Shown here: piece after piece, positions 1 to 8,358 of the stretch
Position numbering within the stretch: the stretch's first letter is position 1
Layout: every line of letters starts with the position of its first letter
DNA from: Acinetobacter lwoffii
Lineage (GTDB): Bacteria; Pseudomonadota; Gammaproteobacteria; Pseudomonadales; Moraxellaceae
NCBI RefSeq assembly: GCF_024129355.1
Contig: NZ_JAMXXP010000002.1
Coordinates: 184,116-248,115 of the forward strand
Direction: 5' to 3'
Length of the DNA stretch: 64,000 nt
The notes under the pieces: generated by a model
The model's database searches: none
Seen by the model: the letters and a program-made list of their open reading frames with translations, nothing else
What the model was told of the DNA's origin: nothing
Made by a program: the position numbers and the translations under genes

Positions 1-2
1 AG

Positions 3-317
3 GTGCAACATGGCCCGGCCAGTCAAAGTCATGGCTTGCAAGTCGCGAAATTGGCAGGCATTCCGGCTGCGGTGATTAAAGAAGCGCAAAACCGCTTAAA
101 GATTCTGGAAAAACAGCATCAGGCCAAGCCACTGAGCCCGCAGCATGATCTTTTTGCAATGCCTGAAGTTATGGAGCCTATAGAACGTATCATCGAAATT
201 GAAAAAGAATCGCCTGCACTGGACTTACTCGAAGATATTGATGTAGATAGTTTAACGCCACGTGAAGCCTTGCAGCAGTTATATGCGCTCAAAGACCTGA
301 TCAAACAGTCAAGTTAA
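3..317 (+). CDS. mutS: DNA mismatch repair protein MutS, C-terminal fragment
   Basis: This is the last 104 codons of MutS, which recognises mismatches and loops in DNA and recruits MutL. The gene starts before the window, so the GTG at position 3 is an internal valine codon and not a start. The fragment opens with [13 protein letters not shown], the conserved helix-turn-helix segment at the end of the MutS ATPase domain. A variable acidic linker follows, then the C-terminal dimer/tetramer helix ([16 protein letters not shown]), which matches the end of gamma-proteobacterial MutS. A strong hairpin terminator lies 45 bp past the stop. The identification is firm, but nothing can be said about the missing ATPase core. 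Confidence 0.93.
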   Translation: MQHGPASQSHGLQVAKLAGIPAAVIKEAQNRLKILEKQHQAKPLSPQHDLFAMPEVMEPIERIIEIEKESPALDLLEDIDVDSLTPREALQQLYALKDLIKQSS

Positions 318-361
318 TTCTCGGTCCTAGACCTCATCTGGCATAGGGTCGATGTCCTGAA

Positions 362-402
362 CATACCGATGAATGCTGTAATTCATCGGTATGCGACCTT
401 TT
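362..402 (+). terminator. Rho-independent terminator after mutS
   Basis: A perfect 13-bp inverted repeat (362-374 and 381-393) with a 6-nt loop is followed by CGACC and a run of T. It sits 45 bp after the mutS stop codon and before the fdxA promoter region. Confidence 0.85.
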
Positions 403-447
403 TTCAAATTTAACAGCCCTATATATAACAAATATCAATAAAAGGAA

Positions 448-477
448 TTGTTAGTTCCCCCTGTTTTTGCCTAAAAT
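448..477 (+). promoter_or_regulatory. Possible sigma70 promoter of fdxA
   Basis: TTGTTA at 448-453 and TAAAAT at 472-477 are 18 bp apart and about 45 bp upstream of the fdxA start. This is a moderate match to the -35/-10 consensus, inferred from sequence only. Confidence 0.35.
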
Positions 478-521
478 ACAGCATTCGTAATTAGAACCAT
501 ATTTTTTAGGTAGCTGTCGCC

Positions 522-845
522 ATGACCTTCGTTGTCACTGAAAATTGTATTAAATGTAAATATCAAGACTGTGTTGAAGTTTGCCCTGTAGACTGTTTCT
601 ATGAAGGTCCTAACTTCCTTGTGATTAACCCGGACGAATGTATCGACTGTGCGTTATGCGAACCTGAATGCCCGGCAAATGCAATTTTCTCTGAAGACGA
701 ATTACCAGAAGGTCAGGAAGTCTTTATTGAACTGAATGCTGACCTGTCACAAAAATGGCCAAATATCACACAAATTGGTGACCAGCCAGCAGACCGTGAA
801 GAATGGAATGGCAAAGCAGACAAATTACAATACCTTGAAAAGTAA
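522..845 (+). CDS. fdxA: 7Fe-4S ferredoxin FdxA
   Basis: This is a 107-residue soluble seven-iron ferredoxin that carries one [3Fe-4S] and one [4Fe-4S] cluster and acts as a low-potential electron carrier. The cysteines show the FdxA pattern: C9, C12, C17, C21 and C25 in the first half, then [12 protein letters not shown] near residues 40-50. The C-terminal extension of about 50 residues, ending in a QYLEK tail, is typical of the Azotobacter FdI/FdxA type and absent from short clostridial ferredoxins. The gene is monocistronic between two terminators. Its redox partner cannot be told from the neighbours. Confidence 0.95.
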   Translation: MTFVVTENCIKCKYQDCVEVCPVDCFYEGPNFLVINPDECIDCALCEPECPANAIFSEDELPEGQEVFIELNADLSQKWPNITQIGDQPADREEWNGKADKLQYLEK

Positions 846-860
846 TTAGTTTAAACTTTA

Positions 861-887
861 AAAGATCAGCAAATGCTGATCTTTTTT
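861..887 (+). terminator. Rho-independent terminator after fdxA
   Basis: AAAGATCAGC, loop AAAT, GCTGATCTTT, then a T-run. It begins 16 bp after the fdxA stop. Confidence 0.9.
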
Positions 888-945
888 ATACTCAACGCAC
901 ACATTTCATTGCAATATTCTCCAAATTTCTCCCTATATTTAGTCT

Positions 946-961
946 AAAATAGCGCTATTTT
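946..961. promoter_or_regulatory. 16-bp perfect palindrome upstream of M15-like lipoprotein
   Basis: AAAATAGCGCTATTTT is a perfect palindrome that ends 21 bp before the ATG at 983. It contains a TAAAAT that could act as a -10 element, so it may be an operator overlapping the promoter. No binding protein can be named. Confidence 0.35.
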
Positions 962-982
962 GTAAATATCTGATTTCTATAA

Positions 983-1702
983 ATGAAGAACTTGTTAAAG
1001 GGATTATTGAGTCTTTGTATAATTCCTCTTGTTTTTGTGGGCTGTACCACGACCACAAAACAACCTGGACAGGCCACCACACCTGCTGGAAAACGGATTT
1101 ACATTCCACAAGAACGTGTTCAATACGATCGTAAAGCCCACCCGAAAACTGTGCCTTATGTGTATACTCACTGGGTATCGGCACTGGATAATTTGTCACG
1201 CGTGCGTGAATATGAGGTTTTTCTGGAACGTCATGGGGTTGGCAATATCATTCCGAGTTTCGAGTTGATGCGTACTGCACGTGATTGGGCCAAGTGTGGT
1301 CGTTCCCAATACATGATTCCGAGCCGTGAATTATGGGCCAATCAGATCCCCACTTTAAAAGTCTTTAAATATCTGGTTGCAGCCAATGTACTGACTGATT
1401 TTGAAGTCACATCAGTCTATCGTGACTTGCCTTTAAACCAGTGTGCCGGCGGTGCCAATTCTTCACGCCATCTGTACAACTCTGCCATCGATTTCCGGAT
1501 TGGGCCTGAATATCCCCAAGCACAAGATTATAGTTATATTGAAAATACCAAGTTTAAATTGTGCCAGTTCTGGGTGCAGCATGGTCAAAGCCTGAATATG
1601 GGACTCGGCATGTATGCTTCTGGCCAGATCCACATCGATACCCAAGGTTATCGTACTTGGGGACCGAGTTTAGGCCGTAATTCCTCAATGTGTAATTACT
1701 AA
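983..1702 (+). CDS. Lipoprotein with peptidase M15-type (D-Ala-D-Ala carboxypeptidase-like) fold
   Basis: A 239-residue exported protein. The N-terminus has a lysine, a hydrophobic stretch and a lipobox-like FVGC with the acceptor cysteine near residue 21, so it is probably anchored to the outer membrane. The mature part carries zinc-peptidase M15 signatures: SSRHLYNSAIDF (the SxHxxxxAxD motif) near residue 160 and GQIHIDTQGYRTW (HxD) near residue 215. Members of this family cleave or bind peptidoglycan peptides, so a cell-wall role is inferred. Several cysteines in the mature region could form disulfides. There is no strong Shine-Dalgarno before the ATG. The gene stands alone, and its substrate is unknown. 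Confidence 0.72.
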   Translation: MKNLLKGLLSLCIIPLVFVGCTTTTKQPGQATTPAGKRIYIPQERVQYDRKAHPKTVPYVYTHWVSALDNLSRVREYEVFLERHGVGNIIPSFELMRTARDWAKCGRSQYMIPSRELWANQIPTLKVFKYLVAANVLTDFEVTSVYRDLPLNQCAGGANSSRHLYNSAIDFRIGPEYPQAQDYSYIENTKFKLCQFWVQHGQSLNMGLGMYASGQIHIDTQGYRTWGPSLGRNSSMCNY

Positions 1703-1834
1703 GTCATGACAACCACTCTACAAAGTTCATTCAGGACATTGTAGAGCCTAAAAAATCATCACCTATAGAACAATAAATTGCGCTCTGCCGCGAAAAGTTT
1801 AAAATGCACGCATCGCAATCGAGGTGCTAAGACT

Positions 1835-2500
1835 ATGCAACAAATGTGGACAGACATTGATCACTACATTGATTCACATTTAATTCCTGAAGACCCTATT
1901 CTGAATCAAACTCTTGAGAATACCGCAGCGCACGGTTTTCCTGATCATCTGGCTGTAGCACCGAACCAAGGCATGTTGTTGCAGATGCTAATCCAGATGA
2001 ACCAATGTAAACGTATACTGGAACTCGGCACATTTGCAGCATATAGCACCATGTGGCTGGCACGTGCTTTGCCGGATGATGGCTATATCCTGACCATTGA
2101 AGGACGTGATACCCATGCAGCGATGGGTCAGGAAAATATTGATCGCGCGCAGCTTAAACAGACCGTTGAACTGAAATGCGGCCGTGCAGCAGATGTGCTT
2201 AAAGCCCTGCCTGAAGATACGGAAGCTTTCGATTTCATCTTTATTGATGCAGACAAACAGAGTTATCCGGAATATCTGGAACTCAGTTTAAACCTGTCGC
2301 ACTCAGGTACACTTATTTTTCTGGACAATGTGATTCGTGCTGGCGAAATCATTAACCCGGACAATAATAAACCAAGTATTGAAGGCATTCGTGACATGTT
2401 TAAAGCGCTTCAAAATCATCCACGTATCTTGTCATGCACTGCTTTACAAACGGTTGGCAGCAAAGGACATGATGGTTTTGCACTCGCGATTGTGAAATAA
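1835..2500 (+). CDS. SAM-dependent O-methyltransferase (CCoAOMT-like family 3)
   Basis: A 221-residue cytoplasmic class I methyltransferase. The SAM-binding motif I is LELGTFAAYSTMWLA near residue 65, and the metal-binding/post-II segment is FIFIDADKQSYPEYLE near residue 140. Both match bacterial O-methyltransferase family 3, a Mg-dependent catechol- or caffeoyl-CoA-type family. The ATG at 1835 was chosen because GAGG lies 10 bp upstream and the family usually has 215-225 residues. A longer reading from a TTG at 1778 adds an unlikely basic extension. The small-molecule substrate cannot be read from sequence or neighbours. A hairpin follows about 70 bp downstream. Confidence 0.87.
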   Translation: MQQMWTDIDHYIDSHLIPEDPILNQTLENTAAHGFPDHLAVAPNQGMLLQMLIQMNQCKRILELGTFAAYSTMWLARALPDDGYILTIEGRDTHAAMGQENIDRAQLKQTVELKCGRAADVLKALPEDTEAFDFIFIDADKQSYPEYLELSLNLSHSGTLIFLDNVIRAGEIINPDNNKPSIEGIRDMFKALQNHPRILSCTALQTVGSKGHDGFALAIVK

Positions 2501-2569
2501 AACAAGAAGAACAAAAATCACCCAATGACATATTTACCATAAATAACATTAACTTATAAATATTAACCA

Positions 2570-2610
2570 CAGAGTTATCCACAATATATGAGGATAACTC
2601 TGGTCATTTT
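2570..2610 (+). terminator. Probable terminator after the O-methyltransferase
   Basis: CAGAGTTATCC (2570-2580) and GGATAACTCTG (2592-2602) form an 11-bp stem followed by TCATTTTT. The next gene on the other strand converges here. Confidence 0.65.
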
Positions 2611-2668
2611 TAAATCAAGCTGTAACAATTTACGATTAGACTTCGCGCTTGGCTATTATATGCAATTC

Positions 2669-3511
2669 TCACTTCGCAACCAGTAAAGGCACTTTTGAAT
2701 TCCGGAAAATCGTAGTCGCAATACTGCCCAAAAAGAACTGGTGAATTTTACTGTGACTAAATGCACCCAACACGATCAGCTGAATTCCGAGTTCCTGCTG
2801 ATAGGTCAAAATATTTTCTGCGACATCGCCATAGCGGTATTGTGGCACCACATCTAAACCAGCCTGATTTAAATATTGCAAAGGCTCATTCAGAATCTCA
2901 GCATGATCACCGATATATAACAGATGGCATTGCAATAAGCGCAGCAGATCACTTTCCGCAATCCGTTTCATCATCTTGATACAGGTTGGTGAATATTCAT
3001 AGGCAAAAATAAATCGTGTCGGTGGCTTAAACTGTTCCCCGACTGTCATCACGGTACAGTTTGCCCCACGAATAAAATTTTCGACATTGGTACCAATCGG
3101 TTTGTTTTTTTCAGCCGAGCGTTCACCGAGTAATCCAATCACTGCAATATCATCAGGCTGCAGGATCTGGAAGCTTTGCTCCAGAAAATCACCCTTTTCC
3201 TGAATATGTGTGGTTTGAATACCGTGTTCTGCCAGAATCCGCTCGGAAATGTGTTGCAGCAGGTTATTGCTATAATCCAGCGCAATTTCACTTTGTTTTT
3301 GTTCAAGCTCAGCCAGTTCTTTGAGTAACATGGCATTGCTTTCAAAGCCGATCACTCCGCTGATTTCCCCCAGATGATAACTGGCCGGGTAATAATCCAA
3401 AACCTGTAACAGGACCAGTTCACGCCCAGTCTGTTTGGCAATCCATGCCGCCGCGTCTGCCAGCGCGTTTATACATGGTGATGAGTCGATGCAGGCAATG
3501 ACACGTTTCAT
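2669..3511 (-). CDS. Tandem-domain universal stress protein (UspA family)
   Basis: A 280-residue cytoplasmic protein made of two UspA domains, as in UspE-type proteins. The first (about 1-145) begins MKRVIACIDSSP and the second (about 150-280) ends with GSIATTIFRNSKVPLLVAK. The second domain has the GSxxxxxxxxxxxxVPLLV ending typical of nucleotide-binding Usp domains; the first has a more divergent ending. Such proteins support survival under starvation or oxidative stress, by mechanisms that vary. It is monocistronic and converges on the methyltransferase. Its specific role here is not known. Confidence 0.85.
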   Translation of the reverse strand: MKRVIACIDSSPCINALADAAAWIAKQTGRELVLLQVLDYYPASYHLGEISGVIGFESNAMLLKELAELEQKQSEIALDYSNNLLQHISERILAEHGIQTTHIQEKGDFLEQSFQILQPDDIAVIGLLGERSAEKNKPIGTNVENFIRGANCTVMTVGEQFKPPTRFIFAYEYSPTCIKMMKRIAESDLLRLLQCHLLYIGDHAEILNEPLQYLNQAGLDVVPQYRYGDVAENILTYQQELGIQLIVLGAFSHSKIHQFFLGSIATTIFRNSKVPLLVAK

Positions 3512-3704
3512 GTTTAGCCTCTCTTCTATTTATGATAAAAATTTCTTAGTTATTTTTAACTTAGCATAAGCATTCAAAAATGTGCAGCAAAATCTGTAAG
3601 GCTTGAATTGAAATATGTTAACTTTTATGTGAACAAATATAGATCAACATATCGATCTATTTGCTGAGTCAGGCTGTTGTATCAAGCAATTGACTTCCAA
3701 AAGC

Positions 3705-4322
3705 TTATTCACGATAGCGAATGAATTGAGCCGGATTACCGGCGACAATCGCGCGTTCCTCAACATTCTTGGTCACCATACTGTTCATTCCCACCACGGC
3801 CTGATCTGCGATTTTAATTCCATCCTTGATACCGACATGCGCACCTAGCCATACATCCCGACCGATCTCGATGCCTTGCGATCGTACTGGCTGCTGATAA
3901 ATCGGCTGCTCCAGATCCATGCCATGATCAAAGGCATAAAGATGACAATAAGCGGCGATACGCACCTGATCATGCAGTTTAATCCCCACCCGGCCACCAT
4001 CCAGAATACAGTGATGATTGATCGCCACTTCATTACCGATCTCTAGGGGGCCATGTAAGGTGCAATCTGCAGCAATAAAGCTATTATCACCAATAATGAT
4101 TTTGCGTCCCGGCTCCGCGAAAATATGTGCAAGAGGTGAAATAAAACAGTTTTCACCAATCTCGACGGTTTCCATTTCCATCAAGTAAGCCTGATAGTCC
4201 TTTTGCCACGCTTCTGCCCAACCGCGATTTTTTGGCTTTAAAGACCAGTACAGCCAAGGCATGTAATTCAGGCGATGTTTATGCTGCTCACGATATTTCA
4301 GTAATGGATCTACGTCAGTCAT
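3705..4322 (-). CDS. Hexapeptide-repeat acyltransferase (LbH family)
   Basis: A 205-residue left-handed beta-helix acyltransferase of the maltose/virginiamycin O-acetyltransferase type. Isoleucine-patch repeats (IGENCFI, IGDNSFI, IGNEVAI, IGRDVWLG) run from about residue 55 to 185. The conserved GRDVWLGAHVGIKDGIKI and the terminal VVAGNPAQFIR-type motif (IVAGNPAQFIRYRE) are present, and a histidine in FDHGMD is a likely catalytic base. The start codon overlaps the stop of the upstream YigZ gene by 8 bp (ATGACTGA), so the two are translationally coupled. The acceptor is unknown; sugars and small alcohols are usual for the family. Confidence 0.82.
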   Translation of the reverse strand: MTDVDPLLKYREQHKHRLNYMPWLYWSLKPKNRGWAEAWQKDYQAYLMEMETVEIGENCFISPLAHIFAEPGRKIIIGDNSFIAADCTLHGPLEIGNEVAINHHCILDGGRVGIKLHDQVRIAAYCHLYAFDHGMDLEQPIYQQPVRSQGIEIGRDVWLGAHVGIKDGIKIADQAVVGMNSMVTKNVEERAIVAGNPAQFIRYRE

Positions 4323-4914
4323 CTGTCGCTTCTTCTATGATTTTGAGCTGTTCACGGCCGCGGGTCACATCTTGAATTTTTAAGGCAAAAGGTTGAATTT
4401 GATGTAAGTGAAATAAGGCGCTGATCTGCACCCCTTCGGCTGTATATTCTTCCTGATAATCGATTTGCTGCTGATTCAATTCATATTGAAAGATGGCCCA
4501 TTCATTGAATTGACAGGAAAATTGCACCTTCTTCTTTTCAATCAGTTCAATTTTTTCTGCCAACAACAAACATTGTCCAGCGCAACCGCCATAGGCACGT
4601 ACCAAGCCCCCTGTTCCCAGCTTGATCCCGCCATACCAGCGATTGACCAGTACCAGCACATTGGTCAGCTCATTGCCTTCAATGGTCGCCAGAATCGGGC
4701 GTCCCGCTGTGCCTGAAGGTTCACCATCATCATTAAAGCGTACCTGATGGCCAATTTTCCAGGCCCAGCATTGATGGGTGGTACTTGGATCGCGATAAGC
4801 CTCCAGAAAATCTTTGACGTCCTGCTCATTTTCAACAGGGGTGGCAAAGGCCTGAAAGCGGCTTTTTTTGATGTCTTCCTCAAAACTGACCAGGCTGGCA
4901 ATGGTAAATGGCAT
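4315..4914 (-). CDS. YigZ/IMPACT family protein
   Basis: A 199-residue protein of the UPF0029/Impact family. The N-terminal domain has the family signature: KKSRFQA near residue 17, then DDGEPSGTAGRPIL near 63 and VNRWYGGIKLGTGGLVRAY near 90. The C-terminal domain (about 140-199) is a ferredoxin-like fold as in E. coli YigZ. Eukaryotic IMPACT proteins modulate GCN1/GCN2, but the bacterial role is unclear and a nucleotide- or RNA-related function is only inferred. It is the first gene of a two-gene unit with the acyltransferase. Confidence 0.88.
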   Translation of the reverse strand: MPFTIASLVSFEEDIKKSRFQAFATPVENEQDVKDFLEAYRDPSTTHQCWAWKIGHQVRFNDDGEPSGTAGRPILATIEGNELTNVLVLVNRWYGGIKLGTGGLVRAYGGCAGQCLLLAEKIELIEKKKVQFSCQFNEWAIFQYELNQQQIDYQEEYTAEGVQISALFHLHQIQPFALKIQDVTRGREQLKIIEEATDD

Positions 4915-4971
4915 AACTTCAGACTTTAAACTCTCACTGCTGCAGTATACCTGCTTTGCACAGACAAATAA

Positions 4972-4996
4972 AAAGCCTCTCCACGGAGAGGCCTGA
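4972..4996 (-). terminator. Terminator of the type I secretion operon
   Basis: GCCTCTCC (4975-4982) and GGAGAGGC (4985-4992) form a tight hairpin flanked by A-runs on the left and T on the right. It lies just past the stop of the HlyD-like gene. Confidence 0.75.
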
Positions 4997-5011
4997 TTTT
5001 AATCGATTGTT

Positions 5012-6220
5012 TTACTCAACTTCTTGGCAAATATTATCGTTCACGCAAGGCTTCTTTGGCTTGTTAAATGGCTTGATCAGATAATCCATCACGGTTTTTG
5101 AACCTGTGCGAATATCCACGGTGGCCACCATCCCCGGAGTAATATTGAACTCCTGCCCGGCATTATTGCTGAGCTTGTCGCTATCGGTACGGATATACAC
5201 CCGATAATAAAATTGATCCTGCTTGACTTCATCACGCAAGGTATCCGGTGAAATCATCGCAACTTTACCATTCAACCCATCATAGATCGAATAATCATAA
5301 GCTGTAATTTTAACCAATGCTTCCTGATCAGGGCGAATAAAGGCAATATCACGCGGCGAGATTCGTGCTTCAACCAGTAATTTTTCATCCAGTGGCACGA
5401 TGGTTATCAACTTGCCATTTTGTGGAATCACGCCGCCCAGCGTCATCACATCAATCTCTTTGACTACACCGCGAACCGGTGATTTAAAAACAGTTCGGCT
5501 CAAAGTATCCGACTTGCCACGTACCACCTGTTGCTGAGTTTCCACATCGGTATTGGCTTTGGACAGCTCTTGCCGCGCATTTACATAATATTGATTACGG
5601 ATATCATTCATTTGATTACGCAAATCGTTGGCTTCACGTTTTAGACGCAACACTTCAACTTCACTGGCTGCCCCTTTGGCAACTAATGGTGCGGTCATTT
5701 CTAGTTCTTGCTGCACCAGTAACAAAGCCTGTTCCAGGCCTGCAACAGATTCTTGCAAATTGGCTCGACGCGACTGATACAGGGCCGTTTCTTCTTTAAC
5801 CAATTTGGGGTATTTCAACACTTCTTCAGGAAAGACCAACGGTGCGCCGGTGACTTCCGCACGTAAACGGGCTGAAGTGGCACGTGACGACACCAGCAAG
5901 GATTCTGATTCACCGACATTGGATTCAAAGCGGGTCGGATCAAGCTGGGCCAATACTTGCCCACGCTCGACAATTTCACCTTCTTTGACGTTGAGTGTGG
6001 TCAGAATACCGCCATCCAGAGACTGAATCACCTGCTCTTTGGATGATGGAATTATTTTCCCGGTACCGGTAGACACTTCTTCCAATTTGAATAACCAGGC
6101 CCAGGTCAGTAATACCAATAGGCCAATGCCGATAATCCAGATGATGACACTTGATTTCGGTAATGGCGGTTCCTGAAAGCTGACCTTGCTGGAACGTTTT
6201 AGTTGCTGTAGTTCACTCAT
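5012..6220 (-). CDS. Type I secretion periplasmic adaptor (HlyD/LapC-like)
   Basis: A 402-residue membrane fusion protein linking an inner-membrane ABC exporter to a TolC-type channel. A short cytoplasmic N-terminus is followed by one transmembrane helix (about residues 25-45), a lipoyl-like half (GTGKIIPSSKEQVIQSLDGG), and a long alpha-helical hairpin rich in Q, E and R (about 100-235). The second lipoyl half and beta-barrel come next (KSPVRGVVKEI, then LLVEARISPRDIAFI). This is the order seen in HlyD, PrtE and LapC. It is the last gene of the operon: its ATG overlaps the stop of the ABC gene by 4 bp. The C-terminal tail has two cysteines (PCVNDNICQEVE), which is unusual for the family. Confidence 0.92.
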   Translation of the reverse strand: MSELQQLKRSSKVSFQEPPLPKSSVIIWIIGIGLLVLLTWAWLFKLEEVSTGTGKIIPSSKEQVIQSLDGGILTTLNVKEGEIVERGQVLAQLDPTRFESNVGESESLLVSSRATSARLRAEVTGAPLVFPEEVLKYPKLVKEETALYQSRRANLQESVAGLEQALLLVQQELEMTAPLVAKGAASEVEVLRLKREANDLRNQMNDIRNQYYVNARQELSKANTDVETQQQVVRGKSDTLSRTVFKSPVRGVVKEIDVMTLGGVIPQNGKLITIVPLDEKLLVEARISPRDIAFIRPDQEALVKITAYDYSIYDGLNGKVAMISPDTLRDEVKQDQFYYRVYIRTDSDKLSNNAGQEFNITPGMVATVDIRTGSKTVMDYLIKPFNKPKKPCVNDNICQEVE

Positions 6221-8358
6221 GCACTTGCTCCCACAACCCGCTTATTACCACCCTGCGACTGATTCAGGATCTGATCCCGTGGCCCATCCATCACAATCTT
6301 GCCATCATTGACCACCAGAATACGATCCACCAGTTCCAATACCGCACGGCGATGAGTGGCGACGATCATCGTACGATGGGTTAAATACCCTTTAAGATGA
6401 TCAATCAACTGTTTTTCTGACACATCATCAATGGCAGCGGTCGGTTCATCCAGTAGCAAAATCTTTGGTTGACGAATCAACAACCGCGCCAATAACAAGG
6501 CTTGGCGCTGTCCACCAGAAAAGCCGACACCACCCTCTAAAATGATATGATCCAGCCCTTCTTTTTTCTCCTGTACAAATCCCAGTGCACCGGTAATTTG
6601 TAAGGCTTCCAGAATTTGCTGATCGGTGGCCAAAGGTGCACCCAAAGTCAGGTTTTCACGAATTGAACCATAAAATAACTGCGAGTTCTGATTTAGCAAA
6701 CTCATATCACGCCGCACATCTGACGGATCAATCAGGGTCAGATCAATCCCATCCAGCTTGACCTTGCCCTGTAACGGTGTCTGCATCCCAGACAAGAGCT
6801 GCAACAAGGTCGATTTTCCTGCACCATTACGGCCCAGAATTGCAATTTTCTCCCCGGGCTTGATCTCTAGCTTGGGAATCATCAAACTCGGTTTCGGATC
6901 ATCATCGCCATATTTAAACACCACACCGTTGAGCTCATAATGCCCATCTAGTGCCGGACGATGAATCAGGTGCGAATAGTCCGGCTGGTCCACCGGTTTT
7001 TTCATGAGTTCATCCAGACCGGATTTCGCGACTTTAGCCTGTTGCAAGCGCCCCAGCACACCCGTAATTTGTGAAATTGGTGCCAGCATGCGTGAAGAAA
7101 GAATCGAACAGGCCACCAAAGCACCCGTGGTCATGTCACCTTCCATCACCGCAAAAGCCCCGACTAAAACCACAATCGCAAAGGTTAGTCCCTGAATTTT
7201 TTGGGTCCAGGCGGTCATCAAGCCGACAATTTTACGTTGCTGCATGCTGACATCGGCTGACACTTCATTCATATGATTCCACTGATTCTGGAAGCGCGTT
7301 TCAGCCCTTAACAGCTTGATGTCTCCAATGCCTTGTACGGCTTCTACCAGCAAGGCATTGCGGATGGCAGATTCACGCATCCCCAACTGGGCCAGTTGTG
7401 CCAGTTTTTTCTGCGCCAGAATTCCCGGAAGAATCATTAAAGGCACAACGAGTAACATGACCCAGAACAGATTTCCCCCAATGACCCAGAATATCCCTAA
7501 GAACAGGAAGAAGAATGGCAGATCGGCAATGGCCGTAACTGTGGTTGAAGTCACCAGTTCGCGGACGCCTTCCAGCTCACGAATTTGTGAAATGAAGGTT
7601 CCTGTTGATTTGGAACGTTCACTGTTTTTAATCCGCAAGGAATGACCAAAAACCCGGTCAGAAATTTTTAAATCCGCGCGTTTACCAATAATGTCTGATA
7701 GATAGATCCGCGAGACACGTAATACAAATTCAAAAATCGCAGCGATCAGCACGCCACCGGCCAACACCCATAACGTCGGAATAGATTGCGATGGAATGAC
7801 ACGGTCATAGACATTCATCGAGAAAACTATCGTGGCCAGTGCCAGAATATTGGCAATTAAAGACGCAAACATCACATCGATATAGCGCTTCCAGTCATTC
7901 AGGACAATTGACCAGAACCAGTTTTTCTCAAAGGGTTTGATATATTCATCCACCCGCGCATCTGGAACTGAAGATTCAGGACGCAGCACATAAAGATGCT
8001 TTATGCCAACCTCTAACTGTTCAATCGTGAAACTTTGAGATAAACCTTCATCACCACTGAGCTGGATGCTGACATTGCCCTGTGTGTCGATGCGTTCAAT
8101 CACCCCCACATCACCACTATCGAATTCAACCAGTAAAGGTAAACGCCATGGATTCAGCAGGCTGCGCTCAAATTTATTTTTACGGACATTTAAACCCATC
8201 TGACGACTGACAATTTTGAGCATGTCATCGATGTCATGATGCTGGTTCCAGTCCAGTTGCAGGCGTATCCGCTCCTCAGAAGGCTCGATCCGGTAATGCC
8301 GGGCAATATTTAAAACTGCCTGAAGCCAAGGTTGATAATTTATTATTGTAGTACTCAT
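6217..8358 (-). CDS. Type I secretion ABC transporter, LapB/RTX-toxin type
   Basis: A 713-residue fused permease/ATPase for protein secretion in the inner membrane. The N-terminal 125 residues form a C39-like domain; the peptidase cysteine is not visible, as in HlyB and LapB, where the domain binds rather than cleaves substrate. About six transmembrane helices follow (residues 160-430). The ATPase domain has Walker A GRNGAGKST near 512, signature FSGGQRQ near 614 and Walker B ILLLDEPTA near 635. Start and stop overlap both neighbours by 4 bp (ATGA), so the three genes form one translational unit. By family, substrates are large RTX-type adhesins or toxins, but none is encoded in this window. 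Confidence 0.93.
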   Translation of the reverse strand: MSTTIINYQPWLQAVLNIARHYRIEPSEERIRLQLDWNQHHDIDDMLKIVSRQMGLNVRKNKFERSLLNPWRLPLLVEFDSGDVGVIERIDTQGNVSIQLSGDEGLSQSFTIEQLEVGIKHLYVLRPESSVPDARVDEYIKPFEKNWFWSIVLNDWKRYIDVMFASLIANILALATIVFSMNVYDRVIPSQSIPTLWVLAGGVLIAAIFEFVLRVSRIYLSDIIGKRADLKISDRVFGHSLRIKNSERSKSTGTFISQIRELEGVRELVTSTTVTAIADLPFFFLFLGIFWVIGGNLFWVMLLVVPLMILPGILAQKKLAQLAQLGMRESAIRNALLVEAVQGIGDIKLLRAETRFQNQWNHMNEVSADVSMQQRKIVGLMTAWTQKIQGLTFAIVVLVGAFAVMEGDMTTGALVACSILSSRMLAPISQITGVLGRLQQAKVAKSGLDELMKKPVDQPDYSHLIHRPALDGHYELNGVVFKYGDDDPKPSLMIPKLEIKPGEKIAILGRNGAGKSTLLQLLSGMQTPLQGKVKLDGIDLTLIDPSDVRRDMSLLNQNSQLFYGSIRENLTLGAPLATDQQILEALQITGALGFVQEKKEGLDHIILEGGVGFSGGQRQALLLARLLIRQPKILLLDEPTAAIDDVSEKQLIDHLKGYLTHRTMIVATHRRAVLELVDRILVVNDGKIVMDGPRDQILNQSQGGNKRVVGASA

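Noticed and set aside
1778..1834. N-terminal extension of the O-methyltransferase from a TTG
   Set aside because: Basic, not family-like, and the internal ATG at 1835 has a proper ribosome-binding site.
2575..2583. TTATCCACA, identical to the DnaA-box consensus
   Set aside because: It is a single copy inside a terminator-like hairpin after the O-methyltransferase, with no dnaA, dnaN or further boxes nearby, so an origin is not supported.
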